A stretch of 23,227 bases of DNA from Priapulus caudatus (GCF_000485595.1 NW_014578456.1:1-23227); one strand, 5' to 3'; positions 1-13,507 are shown, counted from the stretch's first letter. The notes: a model not told the origin generated them from the letters alone. A program made the numbers and translations.

Positions 1-1060
1 ATACAGACAATACAAAACAACGAGGATAGTAGAAAATCAACCAAGTCAAACTTAACCTGTGTACTCAATTTGTTTACCCAGTGGGAAAATTATTGTTTCA
101 TTAATCTTTTAAAATAGCATCGCTGATTGGCTTAGAAAATAAATATTTTCTTGCAATATAGAGGACAGCACTGTCTATCCGCGACGATGAAGCAGACGAT
201 ATTTTTTTATTTAACTACCTCAATCAAATCTAGTTCAATCTAACTGATCCTACATGGTTTTATCTATTCATTAATAACTGGAGAGACTCGACAGAAAAAG
301 GTAATGCGGAGAAGGTGATTATTTTATGATATTTAAATCAGGCAAATGCGAGATATAAAGGTCAGAAACTGCTACGAATTTATCACGACGTACAACGAAC
401 GAACTTGTTTAAATTTAGTCGTAAATTCGTGAAACAAATGTAGTGCCTATAGTAACGAGGGCAATATAAAATAACGAGGACAATATAAAACAGCCCTCGA
501 AGCAACAATGCTAAAAAGCCAGTTAGAATAGATAAAACAATGCAGGACGATGGCTAAAACAAACTAAACATGCCGCGCTATCGTAAATAATAAAACAACT
601 GAGCCGCATCAATGCTAAAACAGCCACAGTACAGTGCCCAGCTAGAATACTAAAACAATGAGGACAATGTAAAACGTGGGACTAGAGTAATATTCTATAT
701 AGAACGCCATGGTGTCACGGGCAATGCAGTTTAGGCACGATCATGGATCAGCACAGATGATCGGCCCCCATCACAAGCGCGCCACTTCTGCACAGTTCTC
801 TGAACTATGTCGGCGCCACCTTGCTGCATTTTTCAGTACATAGTAACCAGCCGGACGCATTCACTCTGCTCACAGTAGTCGCCGTCATATATACTCTGCG
901 AACTCTCTGGCTCTCAATTTCCGCCATCTTTAAACATGTGCGCGAGAAACCGTCGGCTACATACAAATGACCTCTGAGATTTCTTCTTTACGCTCTCTTT
1001 CTCCCCGCTTCTCTCCCTTATCTCCCTCCTATACATATAGCAGCAGCCAGGCAAGCTAAT
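1..1060. other. AT-rich non-coding stretch with a degenerate ~115-bp tandem repeat
   Basis: No gene seen. Motifs such as AATGCTAAAA, CAGNTAGAATA and GAGGACAAT(A/G)TAAAAC recur at about 470-560 and again at about 590-680, suggesting at least two decayed copies of a unit of roughly 115 bp, with a possible third trace at 1-40. From about 700 the base composition becomes balanced and CpG dinucleotides appear. Confidence 0.5.
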
Positions 1061-1500
1061 TATCGATCACTGTTGCCTCATAAAGCTATGTGCCGCACAC
1101 GACTATGCGCGATTTTTTCTATTGCCGATCGAGCCGGCCGCTCAGTCGGCGCGACTCTGTGCGACACACTACGCGATTTGAGCTCGGCGTGACTCTTGTA
1201 GCATTTCAGCCATTGCTGATTGGCCTGCGCGAATGAAATTGCTACAATCGGCCCCTGCCTCAATCGCCGAACCCAGGCACAGCTAGCCGCGATTGCCAGT
1301 CCGGCCGGCGCCTCAATAATAATTACTCAAACATGTTTGGAATCGGGCCGACTCGGCACGCCCCTCCCAGCATCTTCCCGGCCCGACTGCACTGGACACA
1401 CGACGCCGATTTTTCATGCGATCGAGCGCCGCCGCATCCGTCGCCTCTCGGCCGGCCTCGGATCCGCCATGCAAAATCGCCGTTAGTGGTCCCACCCCTT
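1061..1500. other. CpG-rich unrecognised segment
   Basis: This is balanced to GC-rich DNA with many CG dinucleotides and no recognisable protein in any frame. It might be an untranslated exon or a promoter-proximal segment of an unseen gene, but nothing in the sequence decides this. Confidence 0.3.
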
Positions 1501-2335
1501 TACTGTTTCCCTATTCCCTCTCCTCCCGTACCCCCTTCTCCCTCTTCTCTCATACCCCCCCTCTCGTCCTTGCACACACAAGTATCAGTAAAAGGCGTAA
1601 GCCATTCTCTTCCAGCTGCCGATGCGCTTTCGCTACAGGAGGACTGAATCTCTTTCTCCAAGGACTTCAAGCACTTTTCAAGCCGACAATTTTATCGCGA
1701 AATCAAGCGCACATTTCCTTTATCGCGAATCATCTACAACGGAACAAACACCATACCTCGCAGATTAATTTAATAACCCCATTCTTAATCACGTGCATGT
1801 CACCTGCTAAAACTTACCTGGCATCAGCATTAATAAACCCTTCTAAACACTGTCACTTCTACAACAACCTCTGATTAAACTTGACTGTACTGTCAAGTTG
1901 GATGAATTCATCATTTAACTACTAATCGTGCTCTAGTAGCTTTGTTAAGGCTCACTTTAACGCAATTTTTTATTGAGGTTGCCCACGATTATGAGGGCAT
2001 ACCAAAATTCTTTCTTCATTACAGCCGCAAGGATTCTTTGCTAAACACAATTCGAAGACATCTTTCAGAAATTCAACGACATTTTCATGAATTCCAAGGC
2101 CACTTTTCAAGCGACAAAGACTCAACAGTTTACTAAAATTCACAGTACGTTTTCACAGCGACTCCCACTCAAATTCAAGCGACTTTTCAAGGACTGTGCC
2201 GAACCATTGCCTCTAACTGTGATTATTTTTCTGTATTCCCATCTCCCTCTGCCTCTCCTCTCTTTCCGCTTCTCCCTCTCTTTCTCCCCCTTCTTTCTCT
2301 CCCCTCCTCTTCTCCCTCCCCCTCCCTCTCACCCC
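1501..2335. repeat. Two pyrimidine tracts with similar flanks, and a degenerate motif between them
   Basis: Plus-strand C/T tracts lie at about 1500-1565 and 2225-2335. Both are followed by CACACACA then AGTA(T/G)CAGTAA, which suggests a decayed duplication. Between them, variants of CTTTTCAAGCGAC recur near 1672, 2104 and 2190. There is no gene in this stretch. Confidence 0.4.
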
Positions 2336-2830
2336 ACACACAGTAGCAGTAAGAGGAAGCTGCAGCCGCCTGCTGCTGCTCCTCTAGCCGCAATCATTGT
2401 CTCTCAGCTTCCCATTAACCCGCGCCATTCACCGTCGCCCCTGGCACGACCACTCACATCACCGCTGCAAATTTCCGAGAACGCGAGATCACGTCAGCGT
2501 TCTCCGAGCGAAGTTTTTTTCCTTCATTCGACGCGAGCGCGCTCGTGTTATCTATTCTTTCTTTCCTTCTTTCTTTCTCCTCGGCGATCGGTCCGCTTCG
2601 TTTTCGCCACGCGCTACTTTGTTCGCGTTAATTTCCTGTCGTCGCCGCTTTTCGATTAGCGGGGCGGCGGCGGCGGTGGCTGCAGCGGCGGCGGCCGTGT
2701 ATCGAAAAATGTCCGCTCGCAATTTTTTCCCGACCGCCTCTTCGTTTGAAATCGCGATCTCTCAAAAAATGTTTGCGGCTGCCTGATCGGGCTTCCTTTG
2801 GATGCCTCCCCCCGAGCCACAGTGCGAGGC
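2336..2830. other. GC-rich, CpG-dense segment with a GCN tract
   Basis: The stretch is CpG-dense with a (GCG)-type run at about 2660-2698. It resembles CpG-rich promoter or 5' untranslated sequence, but no start signal or coding frame can be supported. The short open frames here show no family resemblance. Confidence 0.3.
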
Positions 2831-3115
2831 TGTCCTCCTCCCCTACCTCCCCCCGAGCCACAGTCCTCCTCCCCCTACCTCCCTCCCCCTGCCCCTGCCT
2901 CCACCTCCCCCCAGCAAGTACATAGAGCGTGCGTGATGGAGACGGGGAGGTGGAGGAGGAGGAGAGGGGAGGAGAGGAGGGGGAGGAAGAGGAGAGGGGA
3001 TGGGGGAAGGGAAGGAGGAGGGAAAGAGGGAGGAGACGGGGAGAGGAAGGAGGGGAGGGGAAGGAGGGGAGGGGGGAGGAGGGGAAGGGGGAGGAAGTGT
3101 CTGCTGATGTGATGT
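2831..3115. repeat. C-rich then purine-rich (GGA) low-complexity tract
   Basis: A short CCTCC-rich stretch is followed, at about 2937-3107, by almost pure purine (GGAGG/GGGGAGG) on the plus strand. It has high potential for G-quadruplex or triplex structure. There is no gene. Confidence 0.8.
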
Positions 3116-3275
3116 GAGGGTCTCCCCCGGGGGAGCGGCGGCGAGCTTACCGCGCGGCTAGCTAGATTGATGCTTCACACAGATAACGATTGATGCGACA
3201 CGAAGAAATGAGAAGCGGCTACTCCATGAGTCGCGAGGATTTGTACGGAAACATATCGTCGCGTGTTAACACCGG

Positions 3276-4080
3276 GCAGAGTGAGAGAGAGAGAAGGGGA
3301 GAGGGATGAGGGGCGAGGCAGAGAGTGAGAGAGAGGGGGATGAGGGGCGAGAGAGAGAGTGAGAGAGAGAGGAGTAAGGGCGAGAGAGAGAGAGTGAGAN
3401 GGTGAAGGGCGGGGGAGGGGTGGTGGAGGCGGCAGTGCAGGGCGCGACAGGTGGTGAGGAGGGGGTGGGAGGGTGGTGGGAGCGGTGGTGAGGGGGAAGG
3501 GAGGGTGTGGGAGGCGTGTGATGGGCGCGGGGAAGGGGTGGTGGGAGGCGGCAGTGCAGGGCGGGGGTAAGTGGAGGGGGTGAGTGGGATGGGCGGTGAG
3601 CGGGAAGGGGTGGTGCGGGGAAGGCGTGGTGATGGGAGGGAGGGGGGGCGGGGGAGGGTGGTGAGAGGCGGTGGGTGAGGGGGCGGGGGAGGGGTGATGT
3701 AGAGGCGGCAGTGAGGCGCGACGCAGGGGGAGGGGGCGGGAGGGGGTGGTGGGAGGCAGCGTGGGCAGGGCGGCGACGGTGGTGAGGGGCGGGGGAAGGG
3801 TGGTGGAAGGCCGGCGGTGAGGGGTGGGAGGGGGTGTTGGGGAGGGCGGCGGTGAGGGGCGGGGAGAGGGGCTTGGTGGAGGCGTGCAGTAGCAGGGCGG
3901 CGACGGTGGTGAGGGGCGGGAGGGGTGGGGAGGCGCGGTGTGAGGGGGCGGGGGAGGGGGTGTGGGAGGCGGTGGTGATGGGCGGGAGGTGGTTGGGAGC
4001 GCAAGTGGCAAGGGGCGGGGGAAGTGGTGAGGGGGTAGGTGGGAGGGGCGGTGAGAGGGAGGGGTGGTGGAGGGGGCAGA
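3276..4080. repeat. (GA)n followed by a G-rich degenerate minisatellite
   Basis: A GA tract with GGGGATGAGGGGC interruptions at 3276-3399 ends at an ambiguous base (N at 3400). A G-rich array follows. The motif GGAGGCGGCAGTGCAGGGCG and variants recur near 3424, 3544, 3702, 3752 and 3875, and GGTGAGGGGCGGG recurs throughout, so the array is a decayed repeat of irregular spacing. G runs of three or more are packed on the plus strand over nearly 700 bp. The proline-rich open frames on the minus strand are a by-product of this composition. Confidence 0.85.
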
Positions 4081-4230
4081 TTATGTGATACCAATGACTC
4101 GGCAGCAGCAGCGGAAGAGCGAGTGTGGCCGACGAGCGACGGCGATAAAAATATCGTCGGTTATTGTTACGATTCATCATCACCGCGCTTGTGCGTCTTC
4201 AATATCGCTACCTCAGTGAGAGGAAGCATC
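4081..4230. other. Short complex-sequence island between opposite-skew repeats
   Basis: About 150 bp of ordinary sequence including GCAGCAGCAG and CGACGAGCGACGG. It separates the G-rich array on its left from the C/T tracts on its right. No gene is recognised. Confidence 0.4.
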
Positions 4231-4704
4231 GCATCTGCTCTCTTTTTTCTCTCTCAGACGTCTCTCTCTCTCTCTCCCTCAGCTCATCCCCCTCTCTCTC
4301 TCGTCTCTCCTCTCTCATCGTCTCTCATCGCTCTAGTCGCTAGCTCTCTCGCTGTCTCACGCGTTCGCTCTCACAAATCGCCTCTCTCTTCTTCTCTCTC
4401 TCCTCTCTTTCTTCTATTTCTCTCTCGTTCCTCTCTATATCGCTCTTTCTCCTCCCCTCGCTCTCTCTAACGCTCTTTCTCTCTCTCCTCCTCTCTCTTC
4501 TCTCACGTCTCTCTCCCCTCCTCTCATCTCTTTTTCTCTCGCAGCAGTGTAATTTTATTATGTTCAAAAATCGGATTTCTAAGTTTCGAATCAGATGGCG
4601 GGGTTCATTACTTGACTCGTCGTCAGCTCACGTGTGCATTACGGGCTGTGCTGTGTTTGCAAAACGAGGTGTCTCCATCTCGATTTCTCATCTGCTCTCT
4701 CATC

Positions 4705-4735
<31 letters not shown>

Positions 4736-5160
4736 GCTCTCTCTCTCTCTCTCCTCTCTCTCTCCTCTTTCTCTCTCTCTCTCTCGCTCGCTCTCTCTCT
4801 TCTCATCTCTACTCTCTCTCCATCTCTCTCCTCTCGTCTCTCATCTACCATATCATCTCTCTCACTCTCTCTCTCTCCTCTAGCTCACCCTCCCCTCTCG
4901 CGCTCTCGTTCTCTCTCCCCTCTCTCCCGCTCACCTCCTCCGTCTCTCCTCTCTCTCCTCTGGTCTTCTCTCTGCCTCCTTCTCTCAGCCCCGTCTTCTC
5001 TCCAGCCCCTTCTCTCTCTCTCTGCTCTCTCTCTCTCCATCATCGTCTCTCTCTCTCTTCTCTCTCTCTCTTCTGCATCTTCTTCTCTCTCTCCTCTCTC
5101 TCCCCGCCGCCTCCCACCACCCCTCCCCCGCCCCCTCACCGCCGTCGCCGCCGTGCACTA
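4231..5160. repeat. (CT)n tracts ending in a C-rich block
   Basis: Plus-strand CTCTCT repeats occupy 4231-4548 and 4685-5105, interrupted by about 135 bp of complex sequence. A C-rich block at 5105-5160 contains CCCCGCCCCCTCACCGCCG, which is the complement of motifs in the 3.4-4.08 kb G-rich array. Ser/Leu-rich and Arg/Glu-rich open frames here are composition artefacts. Confidence 0.85.
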
Positions 5161-5705
5161 CCGTGGCCGTCGCTACGCGGGCATAAAATACCGAATCACG
5201 GATAGCAACACGCAGCTCAGATAAGAGCAAACAAGGGGCAGGTTGAGCAAGCACGGGGCAACGCCGACGCACGGGGCAACGCCGACGCACGCGCGAAACA
5301 TAATCCGTCCGTGCGCGAAACGTTAACCTAATCCTGTTTGCGCTCTTCCGTCCCTCCCCCCTCTCCCCTCTCCACCCATCCCCCTCCCTCTCTCCATGCC
5401 TCCCCGGGGCACGCGCGCGCCGTGAGAATCAGAAACCACGCGTTGGCGTCACGCCGCAGATTTGAGTGGATAGGAGAGCAGGGGATGAACGGGCGCTGTG
5501 GGGATTCACGTCGTCACAATGCTGGCGACGCGCGGTAAAGTTACGTCTGCAAACATACTGATCCCCAGCAGGTGGCAGCACGGTGCAATCCTAGGAAATT
5601 CACCAATTTCTTTTCCTGTCTATAGTTATGTACATTATTTGTTTTGCTGTCTCCTCCCTTCATGCTCTCCTCCTCCTCTAGCCATGAGGATTCATCCCTC
5701 CATTC
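5161..5705. other. Non-coding complex sequence with a 20-bp tandem duplication
   Basis: No gene is recognised. GCACGGGGCAACGCCGAC occurs twice in tandem at about 5251-5288, followed by a third partial GCACGCGCGAAAC copy. A CTCF-like site, CAGCAGGTGGCAGCA, lies at about 5566-5580. Confidence 0.5.
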
Positions 5706-8700
5706 TCTCTTCCTCACTCTAATCACCATATATCCATCCTCCTCTCTCTCTGTGCACCATCTATACCTCTAATCACCATATATCCATAGTTCCTCCTCCT
5801 CTCTCTGTGAACACCAAATCTTAGATACCTCTAATACCATATATCCATCCTCCTTCTCCTGTGCACCATCATATACTCTAATGTCAACCATGATATCCAT
5901 GCACGTCCTCTCTCTCTGCACCATCTATACTCTAATCACAACATAATCCATCCCCTCTCTCTCTCTCTGGTGCACCATCTATGACTCTATCACCATAGAT
6001 CCATCCGCCACTCTTCTCTGTGGCACCACTATACCTCTAATCACCATATATCCATACCTCTCTCTCTGATGCACCATCTATAACTCTAAGTCACCATAAT
6101 ATCCATCCCTCTTCTCTCCTCTGCGGCCCCATTCTATTATCTCCACATCACCAATATACCATCTCCTCTCGTCTCTGGCAACATTCTTATACATCTAATC
6201 ACCCATATATTCCATCCTCCTCTCTCTCTGGGCACCAATCTAATACCTCTGTAATCACGCGATAATAGACCATCCTCCTGCTCTCTGTTGCACCATCTAA
6301 CCTTCTAATCACCGATTATTATCCATCCTCCTCTCTCTTGGCACCCCAACTATATCTCCTAATCACCATGAATCCATCCTCTCTCTCTGCTGCACGCATC
6401 TATACTCTAATCACTCATATAATCCCATCCCTCCTCTCTTGTGCACATCTATACCTCTGACACATGGATATCTCCTCACTCGTCTACTCTGCAGTCCAGT
6501 CTATACGCTCTGTAAATACACCATATCCATAGCCTCCTCTTCTCTGTTGCACCATCTAGTACCTACTAGATCTACCATGATGTCCATCCTTCCTCTCTCT
6601 CTGCACCATCTATACCTCTAATCACATATATCCACCTCCTCTCTCTGTGGGGCACCTCTATATCCTCTAATCACCATTATAGTCCATCCTCCTCTCTCTC
6701 ACCATGGGCACATTCCTATAACCTCTAATATCACCATATAATCCCCATCCTCTCTCTGTGCACCATCTATACCTCTATCACCAAATATCGCATCCTCCTC
6801 TCGTCTGTGCACCGATCTATAACATCTAATCATCCATATAGTCCAATCCTCGCTGCTCTCTCTGCACCATGCTGATACCTCTAATCATCGCATATATCTG
6901 CATCCGCCCTCTCGTCTCTGCCACTCATCTATACCGTCTATCACGAATATCCATGCCTCCCTTCTCTCTGCACCCATCTATACCTCTAGATCACGATATA
7001 GTCCATCCTCCTCTCTCGTCTCGTGTGCACCATCTATACCTCTAATCACCATGATATCCCAAACTCCTCTCTCTCTTGCACCATCTATAGCCTCTAATCA
7101 CCAATATAATCCACTCCCCAATCTCTCTCTGTGGCAGCCAAGTCTTATACCTCTAATCACATATACATCCTCCTCTCCTCGCTCATCTATCCAAATCACC
7201 ATATATCGCATCCTCCTCTCTCTCTGTGGCACCCATCTATACCTCTAATCCAAATATATCCATCCTCCTCCTCTCTGTGCACCATCTAACTAACCTCTAA
7301 TCACCATATATCCGCATCCTCCTCTCTCTGCACTCATCTAACCTCTAATTACCATATCTCGCATCCTCGTCTCGTCTCTCCTCTGGGCACATCATATAGC
7401 CTCTAATCACCATATATCCATTCCTCCTCTCTCTCTCGTGCCCATCTAACCTCTAAATCACCATATTGCCCCTCCTCCTCTCTCTGTGCATCCATCTATA
7501 CCTCAATCAACCATATATCCATCCCTCTCTTGCAGAGCCATCTATATCCTCTAATCACCATAATCCCATCCTGCCTCTCTCTGTGACACCATCATACCGT
7601 CTTAATACACCCGGATATATCCATTCCTCACTCTCCTCTGCACCACTATACTCTAATCACCGAATATATCCATCCTCGCTCCTCTCTGTGCACCATCTAT
7701 CACGCTCTAACTCACCATATAACCATACCTCCCCTCTCTCTCGTGCACCATCCTAATACTCTAATCACCATATATCCAGTCCTCCTCTCTCTGTGCACCA
7801 GTCTATACCTCAATACACCATATATCATCCTCTCTCTCTCTCACATCTATACCTCTAACACCATATGAGTCCATCCTCCTCTCTCGTGCACCAATCTATA
7901 CCGTCTAATCACCAATATACCATCCTCCCCTCTCTCTGGCACTATCTATACCTCGTCCATCACCATATATCCCAGTCCTCCTCTCTCTTGCACCATCTAT
8001 ACTCTAATCACCATATTATCCACTCCTCCTCCTCTCTGCAGCCAATCTATACCTCTAAACACCATATATCCATCCTCCTCTCTCTGCACATCTATCACTC
8101 CATATCACCATAATCCATCCTCCTCTCTCCTCCGGTGCACCATCTATACCCGTCTATCCACCATATTATATCCATCCTCCTCTCTCTCTGCACCATCTAT
8201 ACCTCTAATCACCATATATCCATCCTCCTCTCTCTCTGCACCATCTATACCTCTAATCACCATATATCCATCCTCGCTCTCTCTTGTGCACCATCTATAG
8301 CCTCCTAACGACCATATATCGCATCCTCCCTCTCTCTGCAACTATCTATACCTCTAATCACCGATATATCCATCCTCCCTCTCTCTCTTGTGCATCCCAT
8401 CATATAACTTAATCACCATATACCATCCTCCTCTTCTCTGCCTCACCATCCTATACCTCTATCACCATATATCCATCCTCACTCTCTCTCTAGCACCCTA
8501 TACGCCAATCACCATATATTCTCCTCACTCTCTCTGTGGCACCATCTATACCTCTGAATCACCATATATCCATCCTCCCTCATCTCTCTGCAGCCCATCT
8601 ATACCGTCTAATCACCATATATCCATCCCTCACTCCTCTCTGGTCACCACTATACCGTCAACCCACCATATAAGTTCCATCTCTCTCTCGACATCTGCAC

Positions 8701-11700
8701 CATCTATACCTCTAATCACATATATCCATCCTCCTCTCTCTCTGCACCATCTATACCTCTAATCACCATATATCCATCCTCCTCTCTCTCTCTGTGCACC
8801 ATCATAATAGCCTTAATGTCACCATATATCCATCCTCCTTCTCTCTCTGCACCAATCTATCACCTCTAAATCACCGATATATCATCCTCCTCTCTCTCTT
8901 GCACCACTATACTCTAATTCACACATATATCCATCCTCCCTCTCGGCCATGCTATATCTCTACTCCACCATATACCATCCCCTCTCTCTCTGTCAGGCAC
9001 ATCTATACCTCTAATCACCATATTATTCCATCTCACTCTCCTCTCTGCACCATCTAATATACCTCTAACACCATATAACCAATCCCTCTCTCTCTGTGCA
9101 CCCATCTATACCTCTAATCACCATATATCAAATCCCTCTCTCTCTGCACCATCTATAACCTCCCATCTAATCACCATATAACCATCCTCCTCTCCTCTGT
9201 GCACCTATCTATACCTCACCAATCACCATGATATCCATCCTCCCCTCTGTGCTCCATCTATACCTCTAGATACCATAGTATCCCTCCTCCTCTCTCTCTC
9301 TGCACCATACAGTACCTCTAGATTCACCAATAATATCCAATCCTCCTCTCTCTCTTCTGTGCACCATCTATACCTCTAATACCATATAATCCATCTCCCA
9401 CCTCTCTCTGCACGATCATATACTCCAATAACCAATATCCATCCTCCTCCTCGTCTCTGGCACCATCTATATCAACACCAATATATCCATCCTCCCTCTC
9501 CTCGCACCATCGTATACCGGTGCAATCACATAGTATCCATCCTCCTCTTCTCTGCACCCTCTAGTACCTTCCATCACCAATATGCCATCCCATCCCCTCT
9601 CTCTGTGCACCATCTATACCTCTAATTCACCGATATAACCATTCCTCTTCTCTCGCACCAGCTATACCTCTAATCACCAATACCCATCCCCTTCTCTCTG
9701 TGCACCATCTATACTCCTAATCACCATCATATCCATCCCTCTCTCTGTGCACCTCTATACCTCTATCACCATATACCATCCTCCTCTCTCGCACCAGCTA
9801 TAGACCTCTAAGTCCCCATATATGCCATCCTCCTCCTCCTCCTGCACCATCTAAATAAAACCTCCACACATATAGTCCATCTCCCGTCTCTCTACACCAT
9901 CTATACATCTAATCAGCCATAAATCCATCCTCCTCTACTCTCTGCACCATCTATCCCTAATTCACGCATAGATCCATCCATCCCCTCTATCTCTGTGCAC
10001 ACTATACCTCTAATCACCGATATATCATCCTCTCCTCTCTCCTGGCACCATCTAAGCCTCTAATCACCATAATACCATCCCCTCTCTCTCTGAGCACATC
10101 TAACCTCTAATCACCATATATCCATCCTCCCTCTTCTCTGTGCACATCTAACCTCTAATCACCCCATAATATCCATCCTGCCTCTTCCTCTGACACCACT
10201 ATACCTCTAATCACCAGTATAGTCCATCTCCCTCTTCTGTGCACGGATCATTATACCCTAATCACCATACATCCATCCCCCTCCCTCTGACTCATCTATA
10301 ACCTCAATCACCATAATCCATCTCCTCTCGTCTGTGCAACCATCTAACCATCTAAGATCACCATATATCCGATCCTCCTCTCTCTCGCCATCTATAACGC
10401 AAATCACCATATATCCATCCTCCTCCTCCTCCTGTGCACCATCTAACCTCTACATCACCATATATCTCATACCTCCTCTCTCTGTGCAACCATCTAATAC
10501 ACTCTAATTCCCATATATCCATCCCACTTTCTCGTCTGCCCATCTATAGAACTCTAATCACGCAATATCCATCCTCCTCTCTCTCTTGCACTATCTATAC
10601 TCTCGTATCACCATATATCCATCCTCTCTCTCTCTGCGACCTCTATCTATACCCTAATCACCATATATCCAATCCTGCTCTCTCCTCTCTGTGCACCACT
10701 CTAACTCTCTAAATCACCATATATCCATCCTCCTCTCTCTTGCACATTCTATACCTCTAAATCACCAATATACCATGCTCCTCCTCTCCTGCGTGCACCA
10801 TCCTTATACTCTAATCACCATATACCATCCTCCTCTCTCTCTGCACCATCTATACCTCTAATCACCATATATCCATCCTCCTCTCTCTCTGTGCACCATC
10901 TATACCTCTAATCACCATATCCATCCTGCCTCTCGCTCGTGCACCATTCCTATACTTCTAATCGACCAATATCCATCCTCTCTCTCTGTGCACCATGTCT
11001 AATACCTCTAATCACCATATTCCATCCTGCCTCTCCTCTCTTGCACCATCTATACCTTCGTAATCAGCTCATATATCCCATCCTCCTCTTCTCTGTCAGC
11101 CATCCATATCTCATCACTCATAATCACCCTACTCCATCCAATCAACCCAATCTTCCTCCTCTCTCTTGTGCACCATCTATGTACTTCTAATCACCACATA
11201 TATCCATCCTCCTCTCTCTCTGGCACCTCTATACCTCTATCACATATATCCATCCTCCTCTCTCTTGCACCAATCTATAACCTCTAACACCAATATATCC
11301 ATTACCTCTCTCTCTTGCACCATCTATACCTCTTAAGTCAGCCATATATCCATGCTTACGCTCTCTCTCTGCACCATCTATACCTCTAATCACCATATAT
11401 CCATCCTCCTCTCTCTGCACCATCTATACCTCTAATCACCATATATCCATCCTCCTCTCTCTCTGTGCACCATCTATAACCTCTAAATCACCATAATATC
11501 CAGCCTCCTCTCTCTTGCTCACGATACTCTATTCACTCAATATCATCCTCCTCAATCTATACCGCTTCACCATGATATCCTCCTCTCTCTCTCTGCACCA
11601 TCTATACCTCTAATCACCATTATCCATCCTCCTCTCTCTCTTGCACCATCTATCCTCTAATCACTCATAATATTCCATCCTCCTCTTCTGTGCTCCATCT

Positions 11701-13507
11701 ATAACCCGTAATCACCATATTATCCATTCCTCGCTCTCTCTCTGCACCATCTATACCTACTAATCACGCATATATCATCCCTCGCTCTGTGCATCCATCT
11801 ATACCCTCTAATCACCATATATCCATCCATCCTTCTCTCTCGCACCATCTACCTACCTAATCCACCATACTATCCATCCTCCTCTCTGCTGCACCATCTA
11901 CTACCTCTAATCACCATAATACCACCTCGACTCTCTGTGCACCAATCTATACCTCTAATCACCAATTTTATATCACTCCTCTCTCTCTGCTTCTCCATCT
12001 AATACCTCTAATCACCATATATCCATCCTCCTCTCTCTCTGCACCATCTATACCTCTAATCACCATATATCCATCCTCCTCTCTCTCTGCACCATCTATA
12101 CCTCTAATCACCATATATCCATCCTCCTCTCTCTGTCAGCTCCATCTATACCTCAATCACCCATATATCCTCCTTCTCTCTCTCTGTGCACCATCTATAC
12201 CTCTAATCACCATATATCAACCTCCTCTCTCTGGCTCCATCTATAACCCGTCGTAATCACCATATATCCATCTCTCTCTCTCTGTGCCACCATCTATACC
12301 TCTCTAATCACCATATATCCATCCTTCTCTCCTCTGTGCTCAATCTTACTCTAATCACCAGATAATCCATCCTCTCTTCCTGTGCCACGCATCTTATACC
12401 CTCTATATCTACCATATATTCATCCGTCCTCTCTCTGCACCATGCATATACCTCTAATCACCATATATCCATCCTCCCTCTCTCTCCGGCACCATCTATA
12501 CCTCGTAATCACCATATATATCCCTATCCATCCTCTCTCTGTGCTCCATCTATACCTCTAATCACCATATATCCATCCTCCTCTCTCTCTGCACCATCTA
12601 TACCTCTAATCACCATATATCATGCCTCTCCCTCGTGCACCATCTATACCTCTAATCACCATAATACCATCCTCCTCTCCCTCTGCACCATCTATACCTT
12701 AATCACCATTATATCCATCCTCTCTCCTGGCTGCACCATCTATACCTCTAATCACCATATATCCATCCTCCTCTCTCTCTGTGCACCATCTATACCTCTA
12801 ATCACCATATATCCATCCTCCTCTCTCTGTGCACCATCTATACCTCTAATCACCATATATCCATCCTCCTCTCTCTCTGTGCACCATCTATACCTATCTA
12901 ATCACCATATTATCCATCCTCCTCTCTCTCCTCTGCACGCCACTCTAATACCTCCAATCACCATATATCCATCCTCCTCTCTCTCTGCACCATCTATACC
13001 TCTAATCACCATATATCCATCCTCCTCTCTGTGCACCATCTATACCTCTAATCACCCAATATATCCATCCTCCTCTCTCTGCTGCCCATCTATACTCTAG
13101 CACCATATATCCATCCTCTCTCTCTCTTGCCCATCTATACCTGCTAAATCACCATAATACCATCCCCTTCATCTCTCTGCCACCACGTAACCGTCTAATC
13201 ACCATATATCCATCCTCCTCTCTCTGTGCCTCCCAATCTATCCTCTAATCACATAGTATCCATCCCTTCCTCTCTCTCTTGGCCACACACTATACCTCTA
13301 GATCAGGCCATATATCCATGCCTCCTCTCTCTCTGCACCAACTTATACCTCTAATCACCCATATATCCATCCTCTCTCTCTGTGCCACTCATCTATACGC
13401 TCTAATACACCATATATCTCATCCTCCTCTCTCCTGTGGCTCGCATCGTATACTCTAACACCATATACCATCCTCCTCTCTCTGTGCTCCATCTATACCT
13501 CTAATCA
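5706..13507. repeat. Giant minisatellite, unit about 48-50 bp, roughly 160 copies
   Basis: The unit reads CACCATCTATACCTCTAATC followed by ACCATATATCCATCCTCCTC and a short (CT)n with optional GTG. Near-perfect units occur in patches (about 8161-8275, 10830-10920, 11371-11480, 12001-12130, 12740-12890, 12955-13040). The rest carry scattered single-base insertions and deletions, nearly all private to one unit. No exon was found inside. The array's right edge is sharp at CTAATCAC/TTCGCG near 13508. Confidence 0.95.

Noticed and set aside
1220-2861. Open frames of 60-190 codons in the CpG-rich and pyrimidine-rich left region
   Set aside because: Low-complexity content, no recognisable motifs, and overlapping frames on both strands. 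No splice structure could be argued.
3175-4183. Three overlapping proline-rich open frames of about 280-305 codons on the minus strand
   Set aside because: They are open in all three frames at once because the DNA is G-rich repeat, cross an N, and have no domain resemblance.
4230-5290. Ser/Leu-rich (plus) and Arg/Glu-rich (minus) open frames
   Set aside because: They are translations of (CT)n and (GA)n tracts; overlapping frames are equally open.
5706-13507. Possible repeat protein with units like DGYMVIRGIDGAEREE on the minus strand
   Set aside because: The 48-bp form is divisible by three, but 50-bp forms and indels break the frame every few units. There is no start, splice or family evidence.
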